A stretch of 49,500 bases of DNA, from NCBI RefSeq assembly GCF_964340395.1, contig NC_135557.1, positions 7,479,709-7,529,208 on the forward strand, in the 5' to 3' direction. Source of the stretch: Glandiceps talaboti (taxonomy: Eukaryota; Hemichordata; Enteropneusta; Spengelidae). Shown here piece after piece: positions 1 to 11,699 of the stretch; positions within the stretch are counted from its first letter, which is position 1; each line of letters opens with the position of its first letter. The notes beneath the pieces were generated by a model. The model had not been told where the DNA came from and did no database searches. It saw only the letters and a list, made by a program, of their open reading frames with translations. A program made the position numbers and the translations under genes.

Positions 1-625
1 TATAATGCTAATTTATATATAGTGCTGTCCCCGCACCTTCCTCAAATGGCTTTACAATATTACTATGGACATGTAAAACACATATCATAAGATAACGGCT
101 TTTTACATTAAGTCTTCCTCAATCCACGTTGCGTCTATTATTGCAAATGATTAAAGCATTCACATTGCAAGATCTATTCTTGTTCCTAGTTATACAGCTG
201 GAATAATTGAGGGATAATTATGGTTCAAATCTTGCCAAAGGACTAGCCATTTCATAAACAAACCTCAGCGGGAGGCTCAAACCTGCAAAATACAGATTCC
301 AAGCCGGAAACTGTAACCATTCGACTGTTATGACTCAAAATAGATGCTGACCATGTTCCTCCTTACATATATATCAAAAGCACAGACTGTGGGACCAGCA
401 GAAGAGACCCACCGAATAGCCATGTGTAATGTGTAAGCTGCTCTGTTGGAATCCAACCTAGCTAATCCATCGACATTCATGATTTATATTACTGTTACTA
501 TGCATGAGTTATACTCTCCTGGAACTGGTTTCACTTTAAATTTTTAACTTGTAGTATATTTTATTTTTCACCAGAATTAGATAGGATTCGGAGACCATAT
601 TGTAGAGTTTTTTGTTTTATTTTAG
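1..625. other. Non-coding, probably intron upstream of the cholinesterase exon
   Basis: I see no supported exon here. The segment ends in a pyrimidine-rich stretch and TTTTAG acceptor at 621-625, so at least its right part should be intron. The upstream cholinesterase exons (signal peptide, oxyanion-hole region) must lie left of the window. Confidence 0.6.
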
Positions 626-1445
626 GAAATTATGGTTTGCTGGATCAATTACTAGCTATGAAATGGGTGAAGGAAAACATCGCAGCGTTTGGTGGTAACC
701 CAACTTCGGTGACCATATTTGGTCAAAGTGTTGGAGGAAACAGCATTGGATTGCATCTTATGTCTCATCTTAGTAGACCATTCTTCAAACGAGCTATAAT
801 GCAGAGTTCGCCATACAGTATTTGGGGATTCATCAACCGAGATCAATCGAAAATCCGTTCGACAGTTCTTGGCGAGACCGTCGGATGCAAATATACAGAC
901 CCGAACTTTGTCGATTGTCTCCGAAATGTCCCTGCTGACATTATCAGCCGGAATGAATTGGTTACTGTAAATTTGTGTGAATTTCCATGGGTTCCTGTGT
1001 AGACGGCCACTTTTTACTTGATGAACCAAGTATATTAATTCAAGACGGCTATATCAAGAAAACTGATGTTTTAATGGGCGCAAACAAGAACGAGGGTACT
1101 GTGTTTATAGTTGAAATACCTGGATACGAAAACGACGCCCTCAATCTGCAAACCTATGACAGCTATCTTTCTAACATTGATTTAGTAAACTATGATTTAC
1201 AGCCATGTTCACGCGCTGCTGTCAAGGCCAGATACACTCCATGGGGTCAACTTGACAACGGGATAGTCAATCGAGATTCTCTTGGTGATATAGTTGGTGA
1301 TAGGGTATTCCTGTGTCCCATTGTTGATCTTGCGTATAAATACACCGATATGAACTTGAATGTTTACTTGTACTACTTTAGCCACAGAGCAAGTAACCAG
1401 GAATGGCCTGAATGGATGGGAGTTATACACACTGCCGAAATTCAG
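626..1445 (+). CDS. Cholinesterase-like carboxylesterase, catalytic-core exon (one frameshift)
   Basis: This is an alpha/beta-hydrolase exon of the cholinesterase/carboxylesterase B family, whose members hydrolyse choline or other esters, usually secreted or membrane-anchored; some relatives are non-catalytic adhesion proteins. The exon starts after TTTTAG with two bases completing a Gly codon (phase 1 intron), then reads NYGLLDQLLAMKWVKENIAA, the classic lead-in to the nucleophile elbow. The elbow is FGQSVGGNS at about 718-745, so the catalytic Ser is present, but the usual GESAG is GQSVG. The acidic triad residue sits in NKNEGTVF (about 1083-1106) and the His in WMGVIHTAEI (about 1413-1442), both matching the acetylcholinesterase pattern. 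The frame shifts by one base near 999-1001 (between FPWVPV and VDGHFLLDEP). Adding back one base gives an exact phase-0 exit at ATTCAG|GTGAAA. This is either a real null allele or a sequencing error. Confidence 0.9.
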
Positions 1446-2309
1446 GTGAAAAGACTTCAAACTATTTAGATACAAATACAACAATACAAATGTAGTTCTG
1501 CAAACTGAATTGACTACACACACATGTAGACACACACGCACGCACGCGCGCACACACACACAGTACAGAGGCCGTCAGTGGGTAGAATACTGAATAGTGC
1601 TCTATATGCAATATTATTAGCAGAGAAGTATTGTATTTATCAACGGAATTACGTCAAAGGTGGTAACTTGGCCTTTCGTGATGTTTCATTTGTGAGACCT
1701 TTAGATCAGATTAGATACCTTTATCAAGGTTATGTATTTATAATAATAATGAGGGTGTCTCTGGCGACAACAGTGCGAAATGCAATATCAGTAGCACACA
1801 CACACAGACACAGGCACAAACACAGACACAGACACAGACACACACACACACTCTCTCTCTCTCTCTCTCTCTCTTCTGCGGTCATCAGATGGCTAGATTA
1901 ATTTGATACGGTCAATGTGTTCGCTTAGATTTTGGCTAGCACATTACGTAACAAGACGGTTGGACTAATCCACGTCTTATGTTTTTCCCCCTCATATAGT
2001 TAAATAGATATAGAATAGAATGCTAGATAACTTTATTTCCATGTCTACATCTGGCTACGAGCTCGGATCTCTTATTCAGTAGCTTGTTTCTATCAGCCTT
2101 GTTGTTAATTTATTAGTAATCGTTATGTCAAGCTCTAGCCATGGAGATGATAGCCTATTTAATGGTGTATTGTGTACCACTTCCCTTTGAATCTAGATAT
2201 ATTTGGATCGCTCCGTATTTAGATGGAGGTATAAGTTCACAAATGAGTGTTTGTGTGCGTTGAATTTTAATTCAATTGAATTAGCAGTTAATCCTTAGTA
2301 TAGCTTTCA

Positions 2310-2326
2310 CACACACACACACACAT

Positions 2327-2415
<89 letters not shown>
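2310..2415. repeat. (CA)n-(TA)n compound microsatellite
   Basis: About 30 bases of CA repeats followed by roughly 70 bases of uninterrupted TA. It lies just before the first CGCTCTAC...GTATTGA box at 2444. Confidence 0.95.
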
Positions 2416-2418
<3 letters not shown>

Positions 2419-2439
2419 CACACATATACATTGTGTTAT

Positions 2440-2600
2440 TTACATCGCTCTACATATGTATTGATCCATCGTACCATAGACCATCCATGGAGGGTCTATG
2501 ATCGTACTAATTATCGCTTATGTCCAGTCACGTGGCCCAAAATGGTGATGTACCGCTCTACATACATGTGTATTGAGCACTGTTTACTCTTATTAAGATA
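2440..2600 (+). repeat. Two copies of a (TA)n-associated box (Penelope-like terminal repeat relic?)
   Basis: CGCTCTACATATGTATTGA at about 2444 and CGCTCTAC...GTATTGAGCACTGTTT at about 2553 resemble the conserved tail of the hammerhead-bearing repeats at 7.1 and 37.1 kb (CGCTCTAC...CGTATTGAGCACTTTT). They sit between the two (TA)n blocks of this intron. An 8-bp inverted repeat (CATAGACC...GGTCTATG, about 2475-2501) lies between them. No ribozyme core is visible in these copies. Confidence 0.5.
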
Positions 2601-2623
2601 GTATAGACATATTACATATACTG

Positions 2624-2740
<117 letters not shown>

Positions 2741-3147
2741 CTTTCTTAACCAATTGAATATTTGGACTCTTCCCCCCAGACTTAATTAATATTACAGGTT
2801 GAATGAAAACAAGCTATCAACCAAATACGACAGACTAAGACGATTGTTGTTGAATGTGTTAGATTATACACATGGGTGATAGCGGCATTTGGGTTATGTG
2901 GATATAGTCACCATGTAATCAAGATAGTGGAAACACTGTACGGAGTTGATATTGGGTAGCCATTGAATGAGAAACATACTATCAGATATGTCACTCATCA
3001 TGACTGCTATTACACAATATCCGTGTTGGTGCAAACAATGTTTTAGTTTGTGTCTTTGCGAACATCCTGATGGACAACTTGTCTTCGTCATTAGTACTAT
3101 TTGAATGTCTTATCTTAACAAAGGTTTCTGTTATCCATTCCCCGTAG

Positions 3148-3251
3148 TTCGTGTTTGGAATGCCAATAGATCCCAGTCATGGTTATAGTCAATATGAAGT
3201 ACAGATATCTGAAATCATGATGGCATCATGGACCAACTTTGCTAAATATGG
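3148..3251 (+). CDS. Cholinesterase-like carboxylesterase, penultimate coding exon
   Basis: The exon follows the acceptor CCCCGTAG and starts in phase 0. It reads FVFGMPIDPSHGY and ends ASWTNFAKYG, directly continuing the WMGVIHTAEIQ end of the previous exon. Acetylcholinesterases have the same order: catalytic His, then F(I/V)FG.PLDP, then W.NFA..G. It is 104 bases, 34 codons plus two bases, ending GG|GTAAGT, a strong donor in phase 2. The last ~20 exonic bases plus the donor are the founder unit of the minisatellite that follows. No frame damage is seen. Confidence 0.9.
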
Positions 3252-3690
3252 GTAAGTGCACGATTCTAAATTATATGGGGTCACCGGTAAGTGCACGATT
3301 CTAAATTATAAGGGGTCAACTTTGCTATATGGGTAAGTGCACGATTCTAAATTATATGGGGTTAACTTGGCTAAATATGGGTACGTGCACGATTCTAAAT
3401 TATATGGGGTTAACTTGGCTAAATATGGGTACGTGCACGATTCTAAATTATATGGGGTTAACTTGGCTAAATATGGGTACGTGTACGATTCTAAATTATA
3501 TGGGGTTAACTTAACTAAATATGGGTACGTGCACGATTCTAAATTATATGGGGTCAACTTGGCTATATGGGTATGTGCACGATTCTAAATTATATGGGGT
3601 TAACTTGGCTAAATATGGGTATGTGCACGAATCTAAATTATATTGGGTCAACTTGGCTATATGGGTATGTGCACGATCCTAAATTATATG
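3232..3690 (+). repeat. 48-bp minisatellite carrying copies of the exon/donor junction
   Basis: About ten units of roughly 48 bp (some shorter), consensus ending CTAAATATGGGTACGTGCAC then GATTCTAAATTATATGGGG. The first unit overlaps the end of the cholinesterase exon (ACCAACTTTGCTAAATATGG|GTAAGT). The next two junctions keep GTAAGT (3287, 3333). Later ones have GTACGT, then GTATGT. Because 48 is a multiple of 3, several frames on both strands stay open; these are not genes. Confidence 0.93.
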
Positions 3691-4145
3691 TAGAATTCAT
3701 AAACTATGCTAACGTCGATGTCCAATTTTGCTATATATGGGTTTAAAATCTTAAAGGCAACATCGCAACATTGCAAAATAAAGGAAGAATGCGTCAATTC
3801 TCAGTACCTGAACTAGAATAGTAATGCCTATAGGCACATCATAAAAGTAATGAATATTCGATTTCTTGGTCGAAACCATAACTTCGACTGCACGGGCTTG
3901 AGATGCATTAATATATGCGTGCGTGAAAATAATTCGACCTTGTTGCTCTGTTGTGTTGCTCTAGCTATTGAAGGTACCGCATATTATGTTACGGTCCTTG
4001 AAAACACTTACTAAGTTTAAGTTTGGTGAAATGAGTGTTATATCATAGGGTCACACACCAATATTAAAATAATGACAACATTATAAACCTGTACTAGCTA
4101 CAAATAGTTTTTTTCGACAATCAATTATGTATCTCCTAAAATAGG

Positions 4146-4204
<59 letters not shown>

Positions 4205-5441
4205 TTAATAAAGATACATAGTATTTGTTAATTAGTGGTTAATGTTGACTTGGGGTAATGTAGTGGCAAGTTTTAATCTTGAGCGAAAGCTTTGCTTTGA
4301 GTCTGCCACCATATTGAAACTTTACTGTAACTGGAGTTTGATTTTTCGATCAGACAACCATAATGTATTCACTGAAAATTGTTAAAATACCAATACTTAG
4401 ATATTGAATACGTTAAAAAGCACTAAAGAAACGTGCTGAAATCGTGATCGACGTTGAGGGCGCTGATTTTTGGGTGCGGACACAAATTAAATTTTAATTT
4501 GATTTATTATGTATACATCTATTTAAAAATACCTTTATCAACAGGCAATGTGATACTTACGGTATTGTAGACATTACAAGCAATAAATTACTATGAATTA
4601 TGTGACAAATAAAACGTTCCAGCTACAGTTAGCTTTAAAATCATTTTGCGATTCTGAGGTACGTCAGGTGGAGTAGTTAGTACCGTTGCTCTAGATACTG
4701 CAGACTGATTTTATATTTTAACCAGTGCAGTCCATTGATTGTTTGTTTGTTTGTTTGTTTGTTTGTGTGTGTGTTTGTTTGTGTATCGTAACGTCCTTAT
4801 CACCAATAAATTATGTGATAATTTTTCTTTGTGTGGGATCTTCAACGACATGAATCAAGGATACTAAAGAAAGTCTTTGAATACAGACAGTGATGCAGAA
4901 AAGTGATCCAGCAAAATACCAATCTATTTCAGATATGACTGTATTTATGACAGACGCATGATATATTACAATGTACCTAGGTGACCAAATACATTGACAA
5001 TCAAAGTTATTCTAAACGTTACCTATGAAATCTTGGTCCTGCTCCTTTCGAAGTAATATTAAAATAATTGTTGGGGTTCACACTGCCTTGCTTCAAGGAA
5101 ATTGACAATTGTATTTTCCTATAGAGTTAACGTGTAGTTTTCAACCATATCAGATACTAAAATGGTTTACTATTGATATCATTTCAATTTTGTATATTAA
5201 GAAAACATGTACAGAAACCTCCGATTCTTTCTTGATTTTCAACAGAGGGGAAAGGAGACAAAATATTAGTCTAAAACGCGTAAATTGTCGTCGTGTATTT
5301 TACTCCTGTCACCTGTGTTTTAACTGAGATTGTGTTTGGGTTTCTTGAACAAGTAACAATAACGGTGAGAGTTTTAGTTCCGACATGTATACTAATTGAA
5401 ATAGCCACCATGAGCTTATATTTTTTGACTTTAATTCACAG
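3691..5441 (+). other. Rest of cholinesterase last intron
   Basis: Ends at the acceptor TTAATTCACAG at 5431-5441. It holds a (TTTA)n microsatellite at 4147-4206 and a (GTTT)n stretch at about 4737-4781. I see no exon; the small + frames near 5109-5330 lack homology and splice support. Confidence 0.7.
4147..4206. repeat. (TTTA)n microsatellite
   Basis: About fifteen uninterrupted tetranucleotide units. Confidence 0.97.
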
Positions 5442-5610
5442 GGATCCTAACAAAGGCAAAACAGTTCCCTTCTGGCCAAAACAGACAGTCGAGGGACGTG
5501 AATTCCTGGAGATTCCATCTTTCCGTCGAGGGAAGGCTCTTAGAAATGAATATTGTGAACTATTTAGTGAATTGATACCAAGATTGGAAAAAGAAAAGGA
5601 CTGCTGGTGA
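5442..5610 (+). CDS. Cholinesterase-like carboxylesterase, last coding exon
   Basis: One base completes the Gly codon begun by the previous exon, then DPNKGKTVPFWPKQ follows. This is the cholinesterase motif after W.NFA..GDPN, with the W-P of the conserved C-terminal lobe. The exon continues through FLEIPSFRRGKALRNEYCEL, whose Cys aligns with the conserved C-terminal disulfide Cys of cholinesterases, to LIPRLEKEKDCW and TGA. The protein ends soon after the catalytic domain. The penultimate Cys is placed where many cholinesterases have an intersubunit disulfide Cys, but there is no obvious long tetramerisation tail or GPI signal in this exon. Alternative 3' exons cannot be excluded. Confidence 0.88.
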
Positions 5611-6912
5611 GAGCGTGTTTGAAATACTATGCTAATCTGAAACAAATATTATGATTTATGCAAGACTGGCAACAAGGCACAAGCTGAGTTTTTGTGTATT
5701 TTTCTCATAAAATACTTATCTTTAAAACTTTGATAAAACTATTGTCATAAAATCTTCCAATCGAAGCTAATGTTCTCTGACATTACAATTGTCTTCTGGT
5801 GATGTTAGAACTCGTGATTGCATAGTAGTAATTTACATAATTTTTAGACTTTGTTATATGTTACGTCATCGGAACGTTTACCTTTACACCAGATCTGATT
5901 TCAATCAAATATTTCAAGCATCATATGTCACGTGATTGTTCTGAGACTGTAGGTCTATGGAATGTCACTCACTTGTTGGATCACTTTATTCATAAAGCGA
6001 CACTCAATGAGGGATGTTTGATTTGTTTGGGGCCTGAATGTTGCTATTGGTACATGAAGTGTCATTCTTTCTCAAGTGTATATGTATGTCCTGTGGCTTA
6101 GACTACGTTGATATCTTTATCCACCCCCACCCCAATGACCGAACTTTCAGTTTATCAGAGACTGAGATCTGATAGTTCTGAAATGGTTATTCCTGTACAC
6201 TCTGTCACTGATTTGTGTTTGACCAAGTTCTTTTGTTGGGTAATGAAATGTCGACGTCATCATTCTTTTTATCTGAGATTGGTACACGACTCAGTCAGTA
6301 GTCGGCAAAGTGGAATATTTGATATTTATATATATTGTCGTTTTACTTCACCTGTTCAATAAAAAAATGCACCAAAATTGTTTGTATGAGTAATATTTTG
6401 TTATTGTGTTTGTTGTTGTTGTTGTTGCTGTTGTTATTGTTGTTGTTAATGTTTTGTTTGTTCTTGTAAAGGAGAAAGATGAGAAGAGTTGGTGGGATGT
6501 GCTAGAAGTGAATGAGAGAGATTGTTTGGTTGTTTTTAATTTGTGTGTTAGTGATGGTAAACAAATACCATAATGTAATTCATTGTAACATTATTGTATT
6601 TATTTCTGCATCAGAAATATATATAATATATATCCTTTGTTTAATTGGTATGGGAAATCATCAATGGACAGACTGAAGTCTAAATTACGTCAGTGAGAGA
6701 CTTTTCTAAGGAATATTTATGAAGTTGTATTTACAGCAGGGAGACTAGTGAGGAAATGGGGGGGGGGTGCAGGGAAACATTTGATAGTGTGACAAGGGAA
6801 ATATCTTATGAATTCTGGTACAGATGCAAAATTCTTTTCACCGACACCACAATAATGTATAAGACGATGTCCTATATGTAATTATAAGACAAATAATAAC
6901 AAAGAGATTGTG

Positions 6913-6915
<3 letters not shown>
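5611..6915 (+). other. Likely cholinesterase 3' UTR and intergenic sequence
   Basis: No further supported exon. An AATAAA occurs at about 6357 (TTCAATAAAAAAATGC) and could be the polyadenylation signal, giving a 3' UTR of about 750 bases. A (GTT)n tract follows at about 6408-6450 and a run of nine G at about 6758. Confidence 0.4.

Positions 6916-6986
<71 letters not shown>
6916..6986. repeat. (TA)n microsatellite, left flank of hammerhead repeat
   Basis: TA dinucleotides with one TGTA interruption, running directly into the stem of the hammerhead-bearing repeat at 6987. Confidence 0.95.
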
Positions 6987-7259
<273 letters not shown>

Positions 7260-7261
7260 TA

Positions 7262-7405
7262 ATTCAGTGTAAGAGGTATGTCATAAACTGAAGGAAAAGC
7301 GCTCAATACTGCGAAGTAGAGCTGTATTTACACAAAATACACAAGTTATGGTACGGAGCCGTTACTCAGAGTTTCATGCTTGAATGCGATCTTCGGACGA
7401 CTAAA
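7262..7405 (-). mobile_element. Degenerate relative of the hammerhead-bearing repeat
   Basis: On the minus strand the order is: GAAAC (7369-7373), a possible short stem III ACT/AGT followed by A, then GCTCTACTTCGCAGTATTGA and GCGCTTTT beside the (TA)n tract. This matches the order GAAAC...GTA...GCTCTAC...GTATTGAGCACTTTT of the 7.0-kb copy read on the plus strand. The expected CTGATGA is only CCGAAGA here and stem II does not pair well, so the ribozyme is dead or belongs to another subfamily. Confidence 0.4.
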
Positions 7406-9162
7406 TTTTAACGGAAATTCAAGTGATGGAATTCGAACTCGCAGAAGAACTGGTACCCGGATGTGATGCGCGTTGAGGTTTGACATGGTGGAATGAAAGA
7501 ATGTATTTGTTTTCATGGCGGCACTTTGAAATCAGTTCTGATCGTTTGTTAAGGAGTCCCAATTTATTTGCACTGATAACGTCTTGACTTTGCTGACGAA
7601 TGTACATGCATGGAAGAATACAGACTTATCGGACACCAATGTTAAGTGGAAACGTTTATTATCACCAAATTACAAACCAGGAAGTGTACATCGGTCATTT
7701 GTTCCTCAATTATTCATCTCTACTTGTGTAGCCTTATATTGTGAGTCGCTATTTCAAGTTCCAAGCATATTTCCCTCCTGGTGTCGGGGCAAATACGAAG
7801 TCTCGTCCTAGCTATCGCTCTACACGAGCTCTCGAACTTTTTTTTTCACACTCGAGTCCACATGCGGGCTGTTTATTCACTAGGAGAACGTATTCTCGAT
7901 TGTCCATTCAACCAGTAAATAGCTATATCCCCAGGAGTTCAAGTCACAGTCACCTGTGGGCTAATAACATTATATTCAAGGATGGTCATATAACAAAATA
8001 TTGGCATTATTAGGTAATAATGAATGTTGAAAAAAATACCGTCGCGGGTGTATCGTATTTCAGTTCAAACACATTTTTCTTTAAAATGTTCGTAGATACC
8101 TAACAACGCCATTGTTTTGTATGACGACCATCCTAGAGTAGAATGTTAGCTTAACAAGTAATTGTGGTCCAAATCGAACTATATCTGTATCCAATCACAG
8201 AGCATCTACTCTTTCCTTGCTATACTACAGCAAATCACATAGCATCTATGTGATCGTTGCTTGCTATACTACTACACTCACATCTATCGGTACTTGATAT
8301 AGTTACGCAATCACATAGCATCTACTTGTTCCTTCCTATATTTCTCACAATTCGTACAAACAACATCTTTATCGAACCAGACGGACGGGATTGCCAGTGC
8401 AGCTTGGCGGGTCATTGAGAGCAGAGATATTGCAAGATTACCGTGTGCTCCAGGCGAGTACTCTTTCCCCAAAGTTATAGCATCCAGTGAGTCCCCAATT
8501 TGCCTGACGAAATGATTTTTATATAATATATGAAATTCGTAATTAGGCCAATGTACCTTTAGAGGGCGCTCTCTACAGATAAAGCATTCACAGTACCGTC
8601 TACCTACAAATTATCAATTCTCGTTTTACACTTCTATCAAACTAAATTGACTAATTAACTTTTAATATACAATTCAATGCTGTACAATGAAACGACAAGA
8701 GGATGGCGAACAAGTATGTATGGCTTACAATGGAAAGTATATTTAGGTAGGCTATAAGCGGCAACGTTGGGAAAGAAATTAGAAAGAATTGACGTTTTAG
8801 TGTGCATATTACCGAGTCAATGTCATCAGCTATGTCATCAGTGAATGCATACGTATACAAACAGAATTTATGGCGGAGGTGGCTCAGGACAAAAAATGGG
8901 GGTGGGGGGGGGCGAAATAAGTGGATTTCGAGGGGGTATGAACTTGAAAATATGATGATCTGAAACAGGAGGGGGGGGGGCAATGGAAACACTTTGGTCA
9001 TGATATTAATCAAATTAAAACCATTTACCAAGTACATCTGAGAAATTTTAAGCTGCATGTACTGAGGAAAGTGGCTGTCATGAGTATGTATCTGTGTATG
9101 CATTTATCTCTCACCCTATCTCAGTTTCTGCCTGTCGCTGTCTGTCTGTCTGTCTGTGTGTG

Positions 9163-9193
<31 letters not shown>

Positions 9194-10020
9194 GTATCTA
9201 TCTAAGATGTCTCTCTGTCTCTGTCTCTGTCCCTCCCTCTCTTTGTTACAACATGTAAACAGTTCAATACATATTTCATATCGTTGAAAAGAATGGCAAA
9301 GTGTTTTCATTTTTTTCAATAAACGTTTCGTGATTCTACACTTTACTAACAAAATTTCGTTAAAATGTGTTCAATTTGTATTGATAGTGAAACAGTGTAG
9401 AGATCACAGGAATTTATCTTGTATTGTCTAGGCGAAGAGCACAGCATAAAATGTCTGCCATGCCGTCGAGATCTGCCAATCTAGATTTTTTTGGGATGAT
9501 TTTATCTACTTATTCTGTGTTCCAATCGAAGTTTGACTAGAACGTGGCGGGAAACGTAACATTTTATAGCGAGAGCAGATAAAGACGTTGAGGAACTAAC
9601 GCACAAATAAGCGTCATGAAAGTCCTGCTTCCGATCAATTCTGACTTTTATCACTAGACCCCTCCCCCTCCAAGTTACATGCCTAGGAAACGTTGCATGG
9701 GGAACACCTATAACAAGGCATGGAGGTCGTTACATCACCTCATGTAATAATCAACCCAATATGTACGTAGTGGGTTAGTACTACATATTGGGATAGTACT
9801 ACATGTTGGGTTAAACGTTGTTATATAGTGGGTTAGTATTAAATATTGGATTAAGTACTTAAATAGTGTCTATATCGACGTTTTTGAGTTACTGAATGAT
9901 AAAACGGTTTTTTAAATTACAAATATGGCTGCCATTCAGTAAAAGTAATAAGAGCACCAAAATAATGTCTGTGTATACTTCTGTTGGTCAAGAATACTTG
10001 TAAAGATGATTGAAAAGAAA
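7406..10020. other. Non-coding; G-runs and (TCTG)n
   Basis: No supported gene. At 8190-8335 the phrase AATCACATAGCATCTA recurs imperfectly three times. Two poly-G patches lie at about 8898-8912 and 8970-8981. (TCTG)n/(TCTC)n occupies about 9121-9235. The longer minus frame at 8651-9103 is proline-rich only because it crosses the G-runs. Confidence 0.6.
9121..9235. repeat. (TCTG)n microsatellite
   Basis: Imperfect TCTG, TGTG and TCTC units over about 115 bases. Confidence 0.93.
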
Positions 10021-10024
10021 CATG

Positions 10025-11178
10025 AACTATACAGACAAAATATCCCACGGAGTGTAAACATACGATGGACATAGATATACGGTGCACTGCTTACTCGTGA
10101 TCGTGAACGAATCGTTCAATTTAAATTTCTTTCCAAAACTTTAGTAGACTATTTGAACCATAATTGATCAGCTGACTATTCCATTCAATCATTCTGTAAC
10201 AATAAGTTTGTTATTTGTTTGATAATTTACTCATTTCATAGCACAACATTACACAAGGATTGTTATTTTCGCTGCACGTACATGCACTGGCGATATTTTA
10301 AGGTTTTAGTGAAGTTATTGCTGAAGTGGGATTATATGTGTTCACATACTGGTACGTTTTGACACCCCTCCCCCATGTCATTATAAATTATGCCTTGTTC
10401 CCTAATATGGACGAAGGACACTCTGAATGTATTCACCCTGTTATTCAGAGCCTGTCTTGAAACATTTACACATTGATATGTAATAGCATATTATAGAGAC
10501 AACAAGGTGTTCTCTGTTTCTATGCCAACCATGATAACATTTCAGAAACACACACATCAGCTGTTTTTGTACGTACCAGACGATCAACTCTACTTGCTTG
10601 CCATATTTTCAGTCATTCTTTCAATTCAATCGAGCGAAACTATGAGTGTTTGTAATGAGAATAATCAACTAAAGTACTTCATTAATTATTCAAAGGAAAC
10701 ATATGAGTTCACACGATATCCTGACCCTCCTGAAATTAAATCAATATTGAAAGAGCCATCTAATGATTTTCCTTCTAAATGAGTTTATCCTTTTTTGTTC
10801 AAGGTGACACCGCAATGTTCTATCAGCAGTACTAGCATTTGTGTTTACTGTCACAGGTCATCATTTGAATATTTGTCATTTTCTGTAATTTCCTCCCCTT
10901 GACATAAGTTGTGATCACCACAATAGATTAATGACAGCATGTCGTTTTAGTTTTTACGATACGTTAGAATTTTGACGATTTCACCTCAAGTTAAGTATCA
11001 TTAACAGCCCAATGACGTAATGGAAACATTTTCTTAATTTCAGAGTTTTGATAATAAAAGCAAAAGGAAGTGGATTGAAAAGAAGTTACCATCACGATCT
11101 TGGGTGTAAACTGGAGAACCATGCATATCGGTCTGTCTAGCTTTTCTTGAGTGCTGGTGTGTTCTCGGTACGAGGTTT
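10025..11178 (+). repeat. Tandem segmental duplication, copy 1
   Basis: It matches 11700-12875 in the same orientation across roughly 1.1 kb. Shared landmarks include GTAGACTATTTGAACCATAA, ACACAAGGATTGTTAT, GTGTTCTCTGTTTCTATGCC, GGTGACACCGCAATGTTCTA and GAAAAGAAGTTACCATCACG. Similarity is highest in the central ~300 bases that contain an open frame, with drift and small indels outside. No transposon termini were found at the edges. Confidence 0.88.
10507..10782 (+). CDS. Duplicated small open frame, unrecognised (copy 1)
   Basis: A frame of about 91 codons with a hydrophobic stretch (LYLLAIFSVILSIQ) and a C-terminal part ending YPDPPEIKSILKEPSN. It is not a family I recognise. Its interest lies in the partner frame at about 12122-12418. 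The two proteins align end to end, and the indel near residue 17 is a multiple of three, but there are several amino-acid changes and the flanks are also conserved. It could be an exon, a small gene or chance within a recent duplication. No clear splice sites or promoter were found. Confidence 0.22.
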   Translation: MFSVSMPTMITFQKHTHQLFLYVPDDQLYLLAIFSVILSIQSSETMSVCNENNQLKYFINYSKETYEFTRYPDPPEIKSILKEPSNDFPSK

Positions 11179-11699
11179 TTTTTTATTCTACTGTGTAGTT
11201 GTGTCGACGTTTATTACATCATTAAGTGTAGAGAAAAGAGTATCAACATTGGTGAGAATCCGATTGGTGGAGTATATCTGCTCGAACAACCATCATTAAT
11301 GCCATTATACACTATTAAGTTCTGGTCCTACATCATCGCAACTTATATATTTTGTTGGGATCCTCATATCTTTATCAGAGTCTCACAAACGACTTTAGAT
11401 ATACAACCGGACTTTTACGATGATATCTGTACGACAAAGTATTATTAGATGGCTCAAAAGATTTTGGGTATGGAAACTGACACGCCTAATAAGTTACATA
11501 TGTACATTTGTGGACTCAGTGATTGTTCCACAGTATGCCGACGAATGTAAAAAAGAACGTAAAAACATAGCATAACTCTTTCAGACAGATTCGAACATAG
11601 ACTAAACATTTCAACATTAGAAATACGACCAAAAATGACACTCTACTGAGTGACACACGATCGAAATCATCACCGTTAAGGAAGTTCAAATGCCGACGT

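Noticed and set aside
3306-3588. Overlapping frames on both strands with 16-residue repeats
   Set aside because: Translations of the 48-bp minisatellite in the cholinesterase intron.
8651-9103. 150-codon minus frame with proline runs
   Set aside because: The proline runs come from poly-G patches; no domain, splice sites or start context.
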